A stretch of 64,000 nucleotides of DNA from Rhodospirillaceae bacterium (GTDB lineage Bacteria; Pseudomonadota; Alphaproteobacteria; GCA-2731375). Under the pieces are notes generated by a model. The model did no database searches. It was not told the DNA's origin and saw only the letters and a list, made by a program, of their open reading frames with translations. This document shows positions 52,829 to 61,407 of the stretch, in pieces; within the stretch, counting starts at the first letter, position 1; the number at the start of each line of letters is the position of its first letter. The position numbers were made by a program, and so were the translations under genes. The stretch is taken from contig JABIWH010000041.1 in the NCBI GenBank assembly GCA_018701215.1, positions 1 to 64,000 on the forward strand. Reading direction: 5' to 3'.

Positions 52829-55800
52829 ATGACGTCAGTAGACGGACAAACGCACGGGGAAACCTCATCCGAGAAAGATGACGGGCGGCGGCTGGCCCTG
52901 GCGGTGTCCCAATCCACGGTGATATTCTATACCGCCACCGCCGGAGATGATGTCCCGCTAAGCTATATTTCCGAGAACGTCGAAGCCCTGACCGGCCATA
53001 CTGCCGCAAATATGCTTTCGAGCACGGCCTATAGGAACCGCCATATTAATCTAGACGATCTGCCGGGCTATCTCCAGACCTGCCAGTCGCTGATTGCAGG
53101 CGGCGCGGGCGGCAGCGCGACATGCCGCTATCGGTTTCGCCTGGCGGAAGGTGAAGAACGTTGGTATCGCGACGATCTCAGCCTGTCGCCGGGCGATGGC
53201 GCCATGATAACCGGCTGTATGATCGATATCAGCGCTGAAATGGCGGCAAAAGAAAGCCATCAGGCAGAGCAGCGCGGCCATCTACAGGCCTATCAGGATG
53301 CGGTTGAAAGCATCGATGGCGGTTTTTGCGTGACCGACCGCAATGATAGAATCATCGCCTGCAACACCATGCTGGCCAGCTCGACGGGCTTTGGTCCGGA
53401 CCACTTCATCGGCCAGCCGCGTCGGCGCCTGGTGCGAGAAATTCTGCCCAAGATCGAGATCTTTGACGGCGAGCGCACGGAACAAAGCCCGGCCTGGATC
53501 GACAAGATCTTTGACCGCATCAGCCGGCCTTCCGGGCGTGGCCTGGAGCTGAAGATGGCGGCGGGCTTTTGGGTGCGCGCCACCTTCGCACCGACCATGG
53601 AAGGTGGGCAGATCATTCTGATCACCGACATCAATGCCCGGAAAAAGCTGGAACGGGAAATGCGGGAAAGCGCCGCGCGTTTCCGCCTGTTGGTCGAAAG
53701 CCATCCCCTGCCGGTAATGCTGGTCGATGTGAAGACCGGCTCGGTGCTCTATGAAAGCCCCGCCGCATCGGCTTTGCTCGGCCATGAATGGAGCCCGGAC
53801 CTGGACTTCAAGGTCCAGGACATGTACGCCGACCCGGAGGAGCGGAAGCAAGTCGTTGCCGAACTGCGCCGCGATGGCGAACTGCGTAACCGGCCTATTA
53901 AGCAACGGCGGGAGGATGGCTCGCTTTATTGGGTTTCAATCACCTCGAAACTAACCGTTTATGAAGGACGCGAGGTCCACATCACCTCAATCGTCGATAT
54001 CACGGAAGAGCAGGAGCGCGAGACGGCCTTGGCCCGGGCCCATGAAACCCTGGAAGATGCCATTGAATCCCTATCCGAAGGCTTTGCCTTGTATGACCAC
54101 GATGACCGTCTGGTTGCCTTCAACAGCCGCTATCTTGAGTACAACAAATCCTGCGCGGACCTGATCAAGCCCGGTATGTCTTGGGAGGATCATGTCCGCA
54201 CTGGCGCCGCGCGCGATCCGTATTTTGATAGTGATTCCGAAATGGAACTATTCATTCGCAATCATAAATCAGATCTGCGCACGGGCAGTGCCCGCCTGGG
54301 CTATGAATACACCCAATCCGACGGACGCTGGTTCCAATGCTCCTGGCAGCCGACGCGCCAAGGCGGCACTGTCGTAACGGTGACGGAAATCTCCGAAAGC
54401 AAGGCGTTGGAGCGGGAGTTGCGGGAAAGTGTCGAGCATTTCCGCATGCTGGTCGAAAGTCATCCCTTGCCGGTGATCTTGGTTGATATGGAAACCGGGC
54501 GCGTGCTGTATGAAAGCCCGGCCGCCTCGGCCATATTCGGCCGTGAATGGAGCCCCGAATTCAATTTCAAGGTTCAGGAATTGTATGCCGATCCGTCCGA
54601 GCGGAAAAAATTCGTGGACGACCTTCGCAGAACCGGAGAACTACGAAACTGGCCGCTACGCTATAAGCGCCAGGACGGCTCGCTCTACTGGATCTCGCTG
54701 ACCTCGAAACTGATCATGTACGAAGGGCGCGAAGCCCACATCACATCAATCGTCGATCTGACCGAGCAGCAGGAGCGCGAGAACGCCCTGGCCCTGGCCC
54801 ACCAATTATTGGAAGACGCCATCGAGGCGTTGTCCGAGGGTTTTGCCCTGTTCGACCAGGACGACCGGTTGGTAACCTTTAATAGCCGCTTTTGTGAATT
54901 CAATTCCCAGTGCCAAGATATCCTCAAGCCGGGCACGCTGTTCGAAGATATCATTCGCACCGGAATGGAGCGTGGCCAGTATTACGGCGAGAGGGCGGAG
55001 ATCGAACAGTTTCTTGAAGGCCATATGGCGGACCACGAACGGGGCCAGGCCCGATTTGGCTTTGACTACCGGCTGGCGAGCGGTAACTGGTTCCAGTATT
55101 CCTCGCAGCCCACCCGCCAGGGCGGCATCGTCGTCACCCTGACCGACATTTCCAAGAGCCGGGAGATGCAGCGTGCCCTGCGCGAAAGCGAGGCCTCGGT
55201 ACGGCAAATTCTAGAAGGTTGTCCGGCGCCCATCACGGTCAGCCGGGGCCATGACAGCGTCATTTTGTATGAAAGCCCGGCCTCCAAGAATTTATTCCGC
55301 CGTGGCGGAGAGGACGACAACAAGGTTGCCCGCGACTACTGGGCCGACAAGAGCGACCGGGACGGGATCTGGCGCGAGCTGCAGCAAGCGGGCCTGGTTC
55401 AGGACCGAACGATACAATTCCGCGATGGCGGCGGGCACGAATTTTGGGCCTCTTATTCCGCACGCCTGGTGGAAAACCAGGGTGAACAGATGATCGTTTC
55501 GGCGATCCTTGATTTGACCGAATACCGCGCCTTGGAAGAGGAAATGGTACGCCAGCGCGAGGTTCTGCATGTCAGCGAGAAAATGGTTGCCATGGGCGAG
55601 TTGCTGGCCAGTGTCTCCCATGAATTGAACAACCCGCTATCCGTGGTCGTGGGCCAGGCCTTGCTATTGCAGGAAACTACGACGGATGAAGCGGTCGCGG
55701 CGCGGGCGGAACGGATTGTCAGCTCTGCCGACCGCTGCGCCCGTATCGTAAAGACATTTCTTGCCATGGCCCGGCAGCAGCCTCGGGAGCGCAGCCCCGT

Positions 55801-56692
55801 CAACGTCAATGACTTGATTGAGCTGGCCCTGGAAGTCGCCGGCTATGCCCTGCGCACATCCGACATTACGGTGGTGCGTAATCAGATGACCGCACTGCCC
55901 GGTGTCGTGGTTGACGCCGATCAGATCATTCAGGTCTTTACCAACCTGATGGTTAATGCCGAGCAGGCCCTGCGCGAAGTCGAAGGGCCGCGGCAGCTGA
56001 CCATAACCACGCTGTTCCGCGCACGGAGCAAAATGGTGGTGATAAAGATCAAGGATAACGGGCCGGGTATCCCGGACGATATTCGCCGGCGTATTTTCGA
56101 GCCATTTTTCACCACCAAGAAGGTCGGCGACGGGACCGGCATCGGCCTGGCCCTTTGCCATCGGATTTTGCAGTCCCACGGCGGCAAAATCAAACTTGAA
56201 AGCGCACCTGGCGCCGGCGCCTCTTTCGTCATGCGCCTGCCGGCCCAGTCCGGGACGCTTGCCGCCGACGAGACCCAGCAACAGGCCCCCGGCGCGGCGG
56301 CGCGGCTGGCGGTTCTGATCATTGATGATGAAGTCTTCGTCGCCGAATTACTGGCGGACATCCTACAATTGGACGGCCATGAAACAGTCATCGCCAGCAA
56401 TGGCATGGAAGGCCTGGCGCTGCTGGAAAAGCAGCATTTTGACGTCATCCTGAGCGATTTGCGCATGCCTGAAATGGATGGCCCGGCTTTGTTCAGCCGG
56501 CTACAGGTTGAGAAACCACAATTCCTGAGCCGTATAGGTTTCCTTACCGGAGACACCTTGAGCAAGGATATGGAGGGTTTTTTGGGGGAAACCGGCCGGC
56601 CTTACATCGAAAAACCCATTACCCCCAGTGATGTGCGGGACCTGATGGCGCGGATCCTGTCCGATATAAAGATCGGAATTCAGGCGCCCTGA
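52829..56692 (+). CDS. multi-PAS hybrid histidine kinase with tandem PAS duplication
   Basis: A 1287-residue soluble hybrid kinase. A PAS-like N-terminal domain (20-140) and a second (150-270) are followed by two near-copies of a 253-residue PAS-PAS module (277-529 and 530-782) and a single extra PAS resembling the module's first half (783-900). Then come HisKA with His931 (SVSHELNNPLSVV), HATPase_c with DNGPGI and GTGIGLAL, and a receiver with Asp1210 (VILSDLRMPEMDG). No membrane segments are seen, so the signal is intracellular. An OmpR-type regulator follows 312 bases later. No Hpt domain is encoded nearby. Confidence 0.93.
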   Translation: MTSVDGQTHGETSSEKDDGRRLALAVSQSTVIFYTATAGDDVPLSYISENVEALTGHTAANMLSSTAYRNRHINLDDLPGYLQTCQSLIAGGAGGSATCRYRFRLAEGEERWYRDDLSLSPGDGAMITGCMIDISAEMAAKESHQAEQRGHLQAYQDAVESIDGGFCVTDRNDRIIACNTMLASSTGFGPDHFIGQPRRRLVREILPKIEIFDGERTEQSPAWIDKIFDRISRPSGRGLELKMAAGFWVRATFAPTMEGGQIILITDINARKKLEREMRESAARFRLLVESHPLPVMLVDVKTGSVLYESPAASALLGHEWSPDLDFKVQDMYADPEERKQVVAELRRDGELRNRPIKQRREDGSLYWVSITSKLTVYEGREVHITSIVDITEEQERETALARAHETLEDAIESLSEGFALYDHDDRLVAFNSRYLEYNKSCADLIKPGMSWEDHVRTGAARDPYFDSDSEMELFIRNHKSDLRTGSARLGYEYTQSDGRWFQCSWQPTRQGGTVVTVTEISESKALERELRESVEHFRMLVESHPLPVILVDMETGRVLYESPAASAIFGREWSPEFNFKVQELYADPSERKKFVDDLRRTGELRNWPLRYKRQDGSLYWISLTSKLIMYEGREAHITSIVDLTEQQERENALALAHQLLEDAIEALSEGFALFDQDDRLVTFNSRFCEFNSQCQDILKPGTLFEDIIRTGMERGQYYGERAEIEQFLEGHMADHERGQARFGFDYRLASGNWFQYSSQPTRQGGIVVTLTDISKSREMQRALRESEASVRQILEGCPAPITVSRGHDSVILYESPASKNLFRRGGEDDNKVARDYWADKSDRDGIWRELQQAGLVQDRTIQFRDGGGHEFWASYSARLVENQGEQMIVSAILDLTEYRALEEEMVRQREVLHVSEKMVAMGELLASVSHELNNPLSVVVGQALLLQETTTDEAVAARAERIVSSADRCARIVKTFLAMARQQPRERSPVNVNDLIELALEVAGYALRTSDITVVRNQMTALPGVVVDADQIIQVFTNLMVNAEQALREVEGPRQLTITTLFRARSKMVVIKIKDNGPGIPDDIRRRIFEPFFTTKKVGDGTGIGLALCHRILQSHGGKIKLESAPGAGASFVMRLPAQSGTLAADETQQQAPGAAARLAVLIIDDEVFVAELLADILQLDGHETVIASNGMEGLALLEKQHFDVILSDLRMPEMDGPALFSRLQVEKPQFLSRIGFLTGDTLSKDMEGFLGETGRPYIEKPITPSDVRDLMARILSDIKIGIQAP

Positions 56693-56706
56693 AACAATTG
56701 AAACAA
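56690..56706 (+). promoter_or_regulatory. direct-repeat motif TGAAACAATTGAAACAA, copy 1
   Basis: Two TGAAACAA units nine bases apart, overlapping the kinase stop codon. The same 17 bases recur at 57823-57839. Copy 1 is about 110 bases upstream of the small frame at 56816 and about 300 bases upstream of the response regulator. Direct repeats are the usual site type for OmpR-family regulators, but binding here is inference. Confidence 0.5.
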
Positions 56707-56815
56707 AACAGGGCGCAAACGGACATCTAAATGACATTGAGCTCACACATTCTATCTCATGCATATTGCAGCGGCGCCAGTCTGGTGCTGGGGAAGAATG
56801 GAAAGGGCGTGGATC

Positions 56816-56965
56816 ATGTATATTTCAACATTCAACGGCGCCATGCAGGCGGATGGACGGGGCGGTTATGCCTTCAAGAACATCGATCCATATTTGCAGG
56901 CCCACACTATGATCATGGCGTTCTGCCGCGATATGCTTGCGCGAATCTCATCGTGGCAGGCTTGA
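56816..56965 (+). CDS. possible small protein, 49 residues, between kinase and regulator
   Basis: An ATG frame with AAAGGG upstream encodes a 49-residue peptide beginning MYISTFNGAMQADGRGGYAF. The C-terminal half is helical and amphipathic (AHTMIMAFCRDMLARISSW). I recognise no family. It fills part of the 312-base gap between the hybrid kinase and the response regulator. A 17-base direct-repeat motif lies 110 bases before its start, the same spacing that the second copy has to the di-iron gene. The frame can be read from an upstream ATG at 56798 as well. Confidence 0.4.
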   Translation: MYISTFNGAMQADGRGGYAFKNIDPYLQAHTMIMAFCRDMLARISSWQA

Positions 56966-57004
56966 TCCCGCCGGTCGGCTGCTGGGGAACTTGTTGGGGA
57001 GAAA

Positions 57005-57724
57005 ATGATGAGTGAAATGGATCATATCGTCGTGGTGGACGACGAACAGGATATCCGTGACACTCTGCAGGAGTATCTCGAACTGAAGCAATTCCGTGTC
57101 ACTCCCGCCATGGGCGGCCTGGCATTGCGGGAGATCGTGGCCTCTGGTGAAACGATCGACCTGATTATCCTGGATATCTCCATGCCCGGCGAAGACGGTC
57201 TCAGCCTGGCCCGCTATATTCGCGAAGGTTCCGACGTGCCGATCATCATGTTGACGGCCGTCAACGAAGTCATGGACAGGATCGTCGGCCTGGAGATGGG
57301 GGCCGATGATTACCTCTCGAAACCGGTGGATATGCGCGAGTTGTTCGCCAGGGTGAAATCCATTCTGCGGCGAACCCGCTTGAATTCAGGCGGCGGCGAT
57401 CTGGCCACGACGCCGAAACAACGGGTGCGCATGGGTAGTTGCCATCTGGATCTGGATGCTCATCAGTTGTTCGATAAGGACGGTTCGGAAATCGCCATCA
57501 CGGCCATGGAGTACGATCTGCTGCGCGCCTTTGTTGAGCGGCCGAACCGGGTCTTGACGCGGGATCAGTTGCTGGAACTGGCCCACCATAAGAATTGGGA
57601 GCCCTATGACCGCTCCATCGATATCCGTATCGCCCGTCTGCGGCGCAAGATCGAAACGGATCCAGCCAAACCGCAGGTGATAAAGACCGTACGCGGCATG
57701 GGCTACACCTACGCGCCAGCATAA
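57005..57724 (+). CDS. OmpR/PhoB-family response regulator
   Basis: A 239-residue two-domain regulator. The receiver (about 6-122) has Asp12/Asp13, phospho-acceptor Asp57 in LIILDISMPGEDG, Thr84 and Lys106 (YLSKPVD). The winged-helix domain (140-237) ends with the typical DIRIARLRRKIETDP and VIKTVRGMGYTY. GGGGAG precedes two adjacent ATG codons (57005 and 57008); the second has slightly better spacing. It lies after the multi-PAS hybrid kinase and is the most likely output for it. A terminator follows. Confidence 0.94.
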   Translation: MMSEMDHIVVVDDEQDIRDTLQEYLELKQFRVTPAMGGLALREIVASGETIDLIILDISMPGEDGLSLARYIREGSDVPIIMLTAVNEVMDRIVGLEMGADDYLSKPVDMRELFARVKSILRRTRLNSGGGDLATTPKQRVRMGSCHLDLDAHQLFDKDGSEIAITAMEYDLLRAFVERPNRVLTRDQLLELAHHKNWEPYDRSIDIRIARLRRKIETDPAKPQVIKTVRGMGYTYAPA

Positions 57725-57745
57725 CGGCATAGTTGTCAGCCTTGC

Positions 57746-57782
57746 AAGGCGCCCATTCGCGACAAGCGGCGGCGCCTTTTTT
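57746..57782 (+). terminator. rho-independent terminator after the response regulator
   Basis: AAGGCGCC (57746-57753) pairs with GGCGCCTT (57771-57778) around a 17-base loop and runs straight into a T tract. It would end the kinase-regulator transcript and separate it from the di-iron protein gene. Confidence 0.8.
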
Positions 57783-57822
57783 GTGCCCATCGGCCGTCCC
57801 TGTCGTGCTGAAAAAACAGCTT

Positions 57823-57839
57823 TGAAACAATTGAAACAA
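57823..57839 (+). promoter_or_regulatory. direct-repeat motif TGAAACAATTGAAACAA, copy 2
   Basis: Identical to the 17 bases at 56690-56706, followed by another TGAAACA at 57859, so the three units start 9 and 27 bases apart. The motif lies between the terminator and the AurF-like gene, about 108 bases before its ATG. It is a candidate site for the regulator encoded just upstream. Confidence 0.55.
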
Positions 57840-57946
57840 TTCATCGCCAGGACTGACATGAAACAGATACCGCCGGTCTTTAGGTAAGGGTCGGTTAGCG
57901 GCAGCACGGGGTACGCCGCGGGGACGGGGAAATTCGGAGAGACGCA

Positions 57947-58861
57947 ATGTATCACCACAAATTCAGCTACGAAGCGTGCCTGCAGGCATCCGAGCGGGTG
58001 ACCTGGCGGATCGAAGACATCATCGGCGGCCAACGGCAGTTGGACTTTAGCAAACCGTTCATGCCCGAGGCTTTGGCCAGGGTTGAACCTTTAACGTTTT
58101 TGACCCATGCCGAGCAGCGTATCCTTAATCAGATCAGGGGCTATGGCTATCTCTACACATTCGCCTTGGTGGAAGAATTCATCGTGCCCTTCATCATGGA
58201 TCAGCTGCGCGGCAGCGTCCACGATGACGATGTGGCGACCCGGGCATTGTTGGGTTTCGCCAGCGAGGAAGCCAAGCATATCCAGCTGTTCAACACTTTC
58301 TGTGCCGCCTTCCGGCGTGATTTTGGCAGCCAATGCGCCACCATCGACCCGGCCGCGGAGATCGCCGATACGATTCTGGAGCATCACCCCCTGGCGGTTG
58401 CGCTGGTGATCCTGCAGACGGAATGGATGACCCAGGACCATTATGTTGAGAGCGTCAAGGACGAGCAGGATCTGGATCCGGTTTTCAAGGACATGTTGAA
58501 GCATCACTGGCTGGACGAAGCCCAACATGCCAAGATGGATACCTTGATGATTGATACCCTGTTGGCACATTGTGACGCGGACAGCGTGCGCGATGGCATC
58601 GAAGACTATTTCGCCATCTCCGGATTTTTAGACGCTGGTCTGATGCGGCAAGTACGGTACGATTGCGATAGTTTTGAAACAGCGACGGGGCGATCCCTGA
58701 GCGGGGTTGAGCGCCAGGCTTTCATCGCCAACCAAAGCCAGGCGTTGCGCTACACCTATATGGGCTCCGGCATGCGGCATCCGAACTTTTTATCCGTTGT
58801 AAAAGGTATTTCACCTGAAACTCATCATCGGATAGAAGAACTGATACCGGCATTCTGTTGA
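57947..58861 (+). CDS. AurF-like di-iron protein (ferritin-like oxygenase)
   Basis: A 304-residue helical protein with a complete carboxylate-bridged di-iron ligand set: Glu76/77 (LVEEF), Glu108-x2-His111 (EEAKH), Glu159 (LQTEW), then His187-x3-Glu191-x2-His194 (HWLDEAQH). The extra His three residues before the last ExxH is the feature that separates AurF/CmlI N-oxygenases from most ferritin-like proteins. The spacing between ligands also fits that family as I remember it. The substrate is unknown. A GGAGA site precedes the ATG. It leads a run with truncated haemoglobin and adenylate cyclase and has a direct-repeat motif upstream. Confidence 0.78.
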   Translation: MYHHKFSYEACLQASERVTWRIEDIIGGQRQLDFSKPFMPEALARVEPLTFLTHAEQRILNQIRGYGYLYTFALVEEFIVPFIMDQLRGSVHDDDVATRALLGFASEEAKHIQLFNTFCAAFRRDFGSQCATIDPAAEIADTILEHHPLAVALVILQTEWMTQDHYVESVKDEQDLDPVFKDMLKHHWLDEAQHAKMDTLMIDTLLAHCDADSVRDGIEDYFAISGFLDAGLMRQVRYDCDSFETATGRSLSGVERQAFIANQSQALRYTYMGSGMRHPNFLSVVKGISPETHHRIEELIPAFC

Positions 58862-58894
58862 CCTGGGCTGGCTTCATCATTGAAGGATAACGCA

Positions 58895-59254
58895 ATGGCT
58901 AAATCTACATTTGAACGTTATGGCGGCTTCGCCGCGATCTCCAAGGTCGTCAGTGCCTTTTACGACAAGGTTCTCGATTCGCCCGAGTTGAGCAAATATT
59001 TCGAAACCATCGACATGCGGCGGCAAATCGATCACCAGACCAAGTTCATGGCTTCGTTGATGGGGGGGCCGGCCAGTTTTACCAATCAGGAACTGGAACG
59101 GGCCCACGCCCGCTATTCGATTACCCGCGCGGAATTCGACGAGATGTTGGAGCTGCTAAAGGAAAGCCTGGAAGATTTCGACTTCGAGGACGACGATGTC
59201 ACGGAGGTCGTCCAAAACTTCAGCAGCCGGGCCAACTTCGTCATACACAGTTAG
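58895..59254 (+). CDS. group I truncated haemoglobin
   Basis: A 119-residue 2-on-2 globin. Proximal His71 lies in ELERAHARYSIT, B10 Tyr23 in VSAFYDKVL, and the E-helix HQTKF places Gln48 near the ligand. The MGGP motif before the F region and the overall length match trHbN. It would bind O2 or NO in the cytoplasm. AAGGATAA precedes the start at 58895. The acidic FDFEDDD segment near the C-terminus is unusual. It is 33 bases behind the di-iron gene, so O2 delivery or NO protection for that protein is a reasonable guess. Confidence 0.93.
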   Translation: MAKSTFERYGGFAAISKVVSAFYDKVLDSPELSKYFETIDMRRQIDHQTKFMASLMGGPASFTNQELERAHARYSITRAEFDEMLELLKESLEDFDFEDDDVTEVVQNFSSRANFVIHS

Positions 59255-59301
59255 GGTCTAGGATAGCGTGATTATCCAGTACCGTCATGGGAGATGCGAA
59301 A

Positions 59302-60414
59302 ATGACTGAAGCTACTGCAGGCGCGCAGCTGGAGGCGGCGTTGCCCGGTGTTCTGCCGCAAGAAGATCTGGATAATGTGTTGCGCGCCCTGGACACCGGC
59401 GTGGCGGTCGCCGCCATCGCCGATTGGCGTATCGTTTTTGAAAATGGAAAATTTTTCCAATGGTGCCCACCCCAGGGGGATGCCGATGCTCCGCTGGATC
59501 AACGCATGGAAGGCTTCAAGGCCGACCGGGCCCGCGACCGCATAAGCAAAAAGCGGGTCTACCGCCAGGAAATTGAACACCGTGAAGGCGCGCGCTCAAC
59601 CTGGTTGGAGATCAGCCTGCGCGCCTATGATGAAGACGGGCTTTATGCGTTGATCGAATGCCGGGACATGACGGCCCAGAAACGGGCGGAGTATATGCTG
59701 GAATCCTATTCCGAAGTCAGCGAGCGCAATACCCGCGAGCTGCAAAAGGAAAAGGACCGGGTTGAGCGGCTATTGCTGAACATCATGCCGCGCTCGGTTT
59801 ACGAAGAGATGAAGGATTACGGCACCGTTACGCCGAGACGCTATGACAGTGCAACGATCCTGCTGCTGGATTTCGTCGACTTTACGGAGATGGCGATCAG
59901 CCGGGAGCCGGGCGAGCTGGTTGCCGAGCTGAATGATATCTTTTCGGCCTTCGATAGGATCGTGGAGATGTTCGGCTGCGAGCGCATCAAGACCATGGGC
60001 GATGCCTATATGGCGGTCGCTGGCATCCCCGAGGCCAGCCCCGATCACGCCGCCGACATGGCGCGGGTCGCCCTGCGTCTGCGCCGCTATCTGGACCGGC
60101 GCAATGCCGCCCATACGCGGACCTGGGATTGCCGTATCGGCATCGCCACCGGGCCGGTGATCGGCTCCATCGTCGGCATTCAGAAGTATGTCTATGACAT
60201 TTTCGGTCCCGGCGTGAACCTGGCCGCGCGCATGGAGGGCATGTCCGAGCCCATGCGGATTACCTTGTCGTCCGAGACCTACGATTTGATCAAGAACGAT
60301 TTCATTTTCGAGGAGCAAGGCTTCCGCGAGGTCAAGGGTTTCGGCGAGATAGAAATGTTCTTCCTGGAAGGTGAAAGAGAACGCACCTCCATCCGCCGGG
60401 AAAACCTCATATAG
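59302..60414 (+). CDS. PAS-domain class III adenylate cyclase
   Basis: A 370-residue soluble cyclase. A PAS-like sensor (about 15-140) is followed by a signalling coiled coil and the LLNIMPRSVYEEMKDYGTV linker known from haem-NO sensor cyclases. The class III catalytic domain (175-370) has the two metal Asp in LLLDFVDFTEM, the adenine-selecting Lys in RIKTMGDAYM, the partner Asp in YVYDIFGPGVNLAARME, and the transition-state Asn and Arg in the same block. This Lys/Asp pair indicates cAMP rather than cGMP. The start at 59302 has GGGAG before it. It follows the globin gene by 47 bases. Confidence 0.9.
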   Translation: MTEATAGAQLEAALPGVLPQEDLDNVLRALDTGVAVAAIADWRIVFENGKFFQWCPPQGDADAPLDQRMEGFKADRARDRISKKRVYRQEIEHREGARSTWLEISLRAYDEDGLYALIECRDMTAQKRAEYMLESYSEVSERNTRELQKEKDRVERLLLNIMPRSVYEEMKDYGTVTPRRYDSATILLLDFVDFTEMAISREPGELVAELNDIFSAFDRIVEMFGCERIKTMGDAYMAVAGIPEASPDHAADMARVALRLRRYLDRRNAAHTRTWDCRIGIATGPVIGSIVGIQKYVYDIFGPGVNLAARMEGMSEPMRITLSSETYDLIKNDFIFEEQGFREVKGFGEIEMFFLEGERERTSIRRENLI

Positions 60415-60430
60415 CCACAGGGAATTTCCG

Positions 60431-60456
60431 AGCCCGTGGCGAGGCTGCCACGGGCT
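60431..60456. terminator. bidirectional hairpin between convergent genes
   Basis: AGCCCGTGGC (60431-60440) and GCCACGGGCT (60447-60456) form a perfect ten-base-pair stem with a six-base loop between the cyclase and CobW stops. There is no T tract on either side, so termination efficiency is doubtful. Confidence 0.4.
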
Positions 60457-60471
60457 TGGCGACCAGCCTGA

Positions 60472-61407
60472 TCACTGACGGTTCTGCAAAAGAGAGCCTC
60501 TTAGCCATTTTGGGTCAATGTCCGGATCGGTTCCAATCACAACAATCCGAGACGCCGGCGTCTCTCCATTCCATGCTGGGCCTTGTTCCAAGCTGTAGCG
60601 GCGCCCAACCAATTGCAGGATATGGGCATGACCCGGATCATCGTCGAGGTAGACTAAGCCCTTGGCCCGCAACACACCGGCGGGCCATGCCTTGATCCGG
60701 GCCGCCAGGCATTCCCGATCAAAGGGGCCGGAAAATTGAAATGATGCCGTGCGGTAAATGTCATGCGCCGCCAAATCGTCATATTGCCGGCTGCTGAATG
60801 ATCCTTGGCCCAATAAGACAGCCGCCGGCAAATCGCCGAAACTGGCCGCGAGCAGCCGTGTGCCCGGGGCCTGTTGCCTCAGCCAATGACGCACGGCCGT
60901 CTGTTGTTCTTCCGCCAGCAAATCCGTCTTGTGCAAAACCAGAAGGTCGGCGGCCGCCAATTGCTGGCGCACCGTGGCGGCGACGAATTTGTCGTCCGCC
61001 CGGGCCCGCACGCTCTCGCCATCAACCACGGTGACGATGCCATCCAGGCGCAGGCCCGGCCAGCCCTGGCCATACATGGCGATCTTGGCCGGGTTGGCGA
61101 CGCCGCTGGCTTCAATCACGATTTGATCCGGTGCCGCCGGCATGGCCAGTACCTTGTCCAGGGCATCACCCAGGGCATCGGCGATGGTGCAGCAGACACA
61201 GCCATTGGCGAGGCTGATGGTATCGCCGTCATGGGCGGCAATCAGCTTGGCGTCGATATCAATAGCGCCGAAATCATTGACCAGAACCGCCAGGCGCCGG
61301 CCATGACCGCCCGCCAACAGATGATTGATCAGGGTGGTCTTGCCGGCGCCCAGATAGCCGCCGATAACGGTGACGGGTATGCGGGCGGCCGTGGAGGGCA
61401 TGCTCAC
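60472..61407 (-). CDS. CobW/G3E-family GTPase metal chaperone
   Basis: A 311-residue G3E GTPase. Walker A is GGYLGAGKTT (16-25), the zinc-binding CxCC motif is GCVCC with Cys70, Cys72 and Cys73, the Walker B region is IVIEASGVANP, and the guanine motif is HKTD. The C-terminal CobW domain has few His residues. The family inserts or delivers zinc or cobalt. Its GTG start overlaps the amidohydrolase stop (GTGA), so it is translationally coupled to a metalloenzyme and may load it. Confidence 0.9.
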   Translation of the reverse strand: MSMPSTAARIPVTVIGGYLGAGKTTLINHLLAGGHGRRLAVLVNDFGAIDIDAKLIAAHDGDTISLANGCVCCTIADALGDALDKVLAMPAAPDQIVIEASGVANPAKIAMYGQGWPGLRLDGIVTVVDGESVRARADDKFVAATVRQQLAAADLLVLHKTDLLAEEQQTAVRHWLRQQAPGTRLLAASFGDLPAAVLLGQGSFSSRQYDDLAAHDIYRTASFQFSGPFDRECLAARIKAWPAGVLRAKGLVYLDDDPGHAHILQLVGRRYSLEQGPAWNGETPASRIVVIGTDPDIDPKWLRGSLLQNRQ

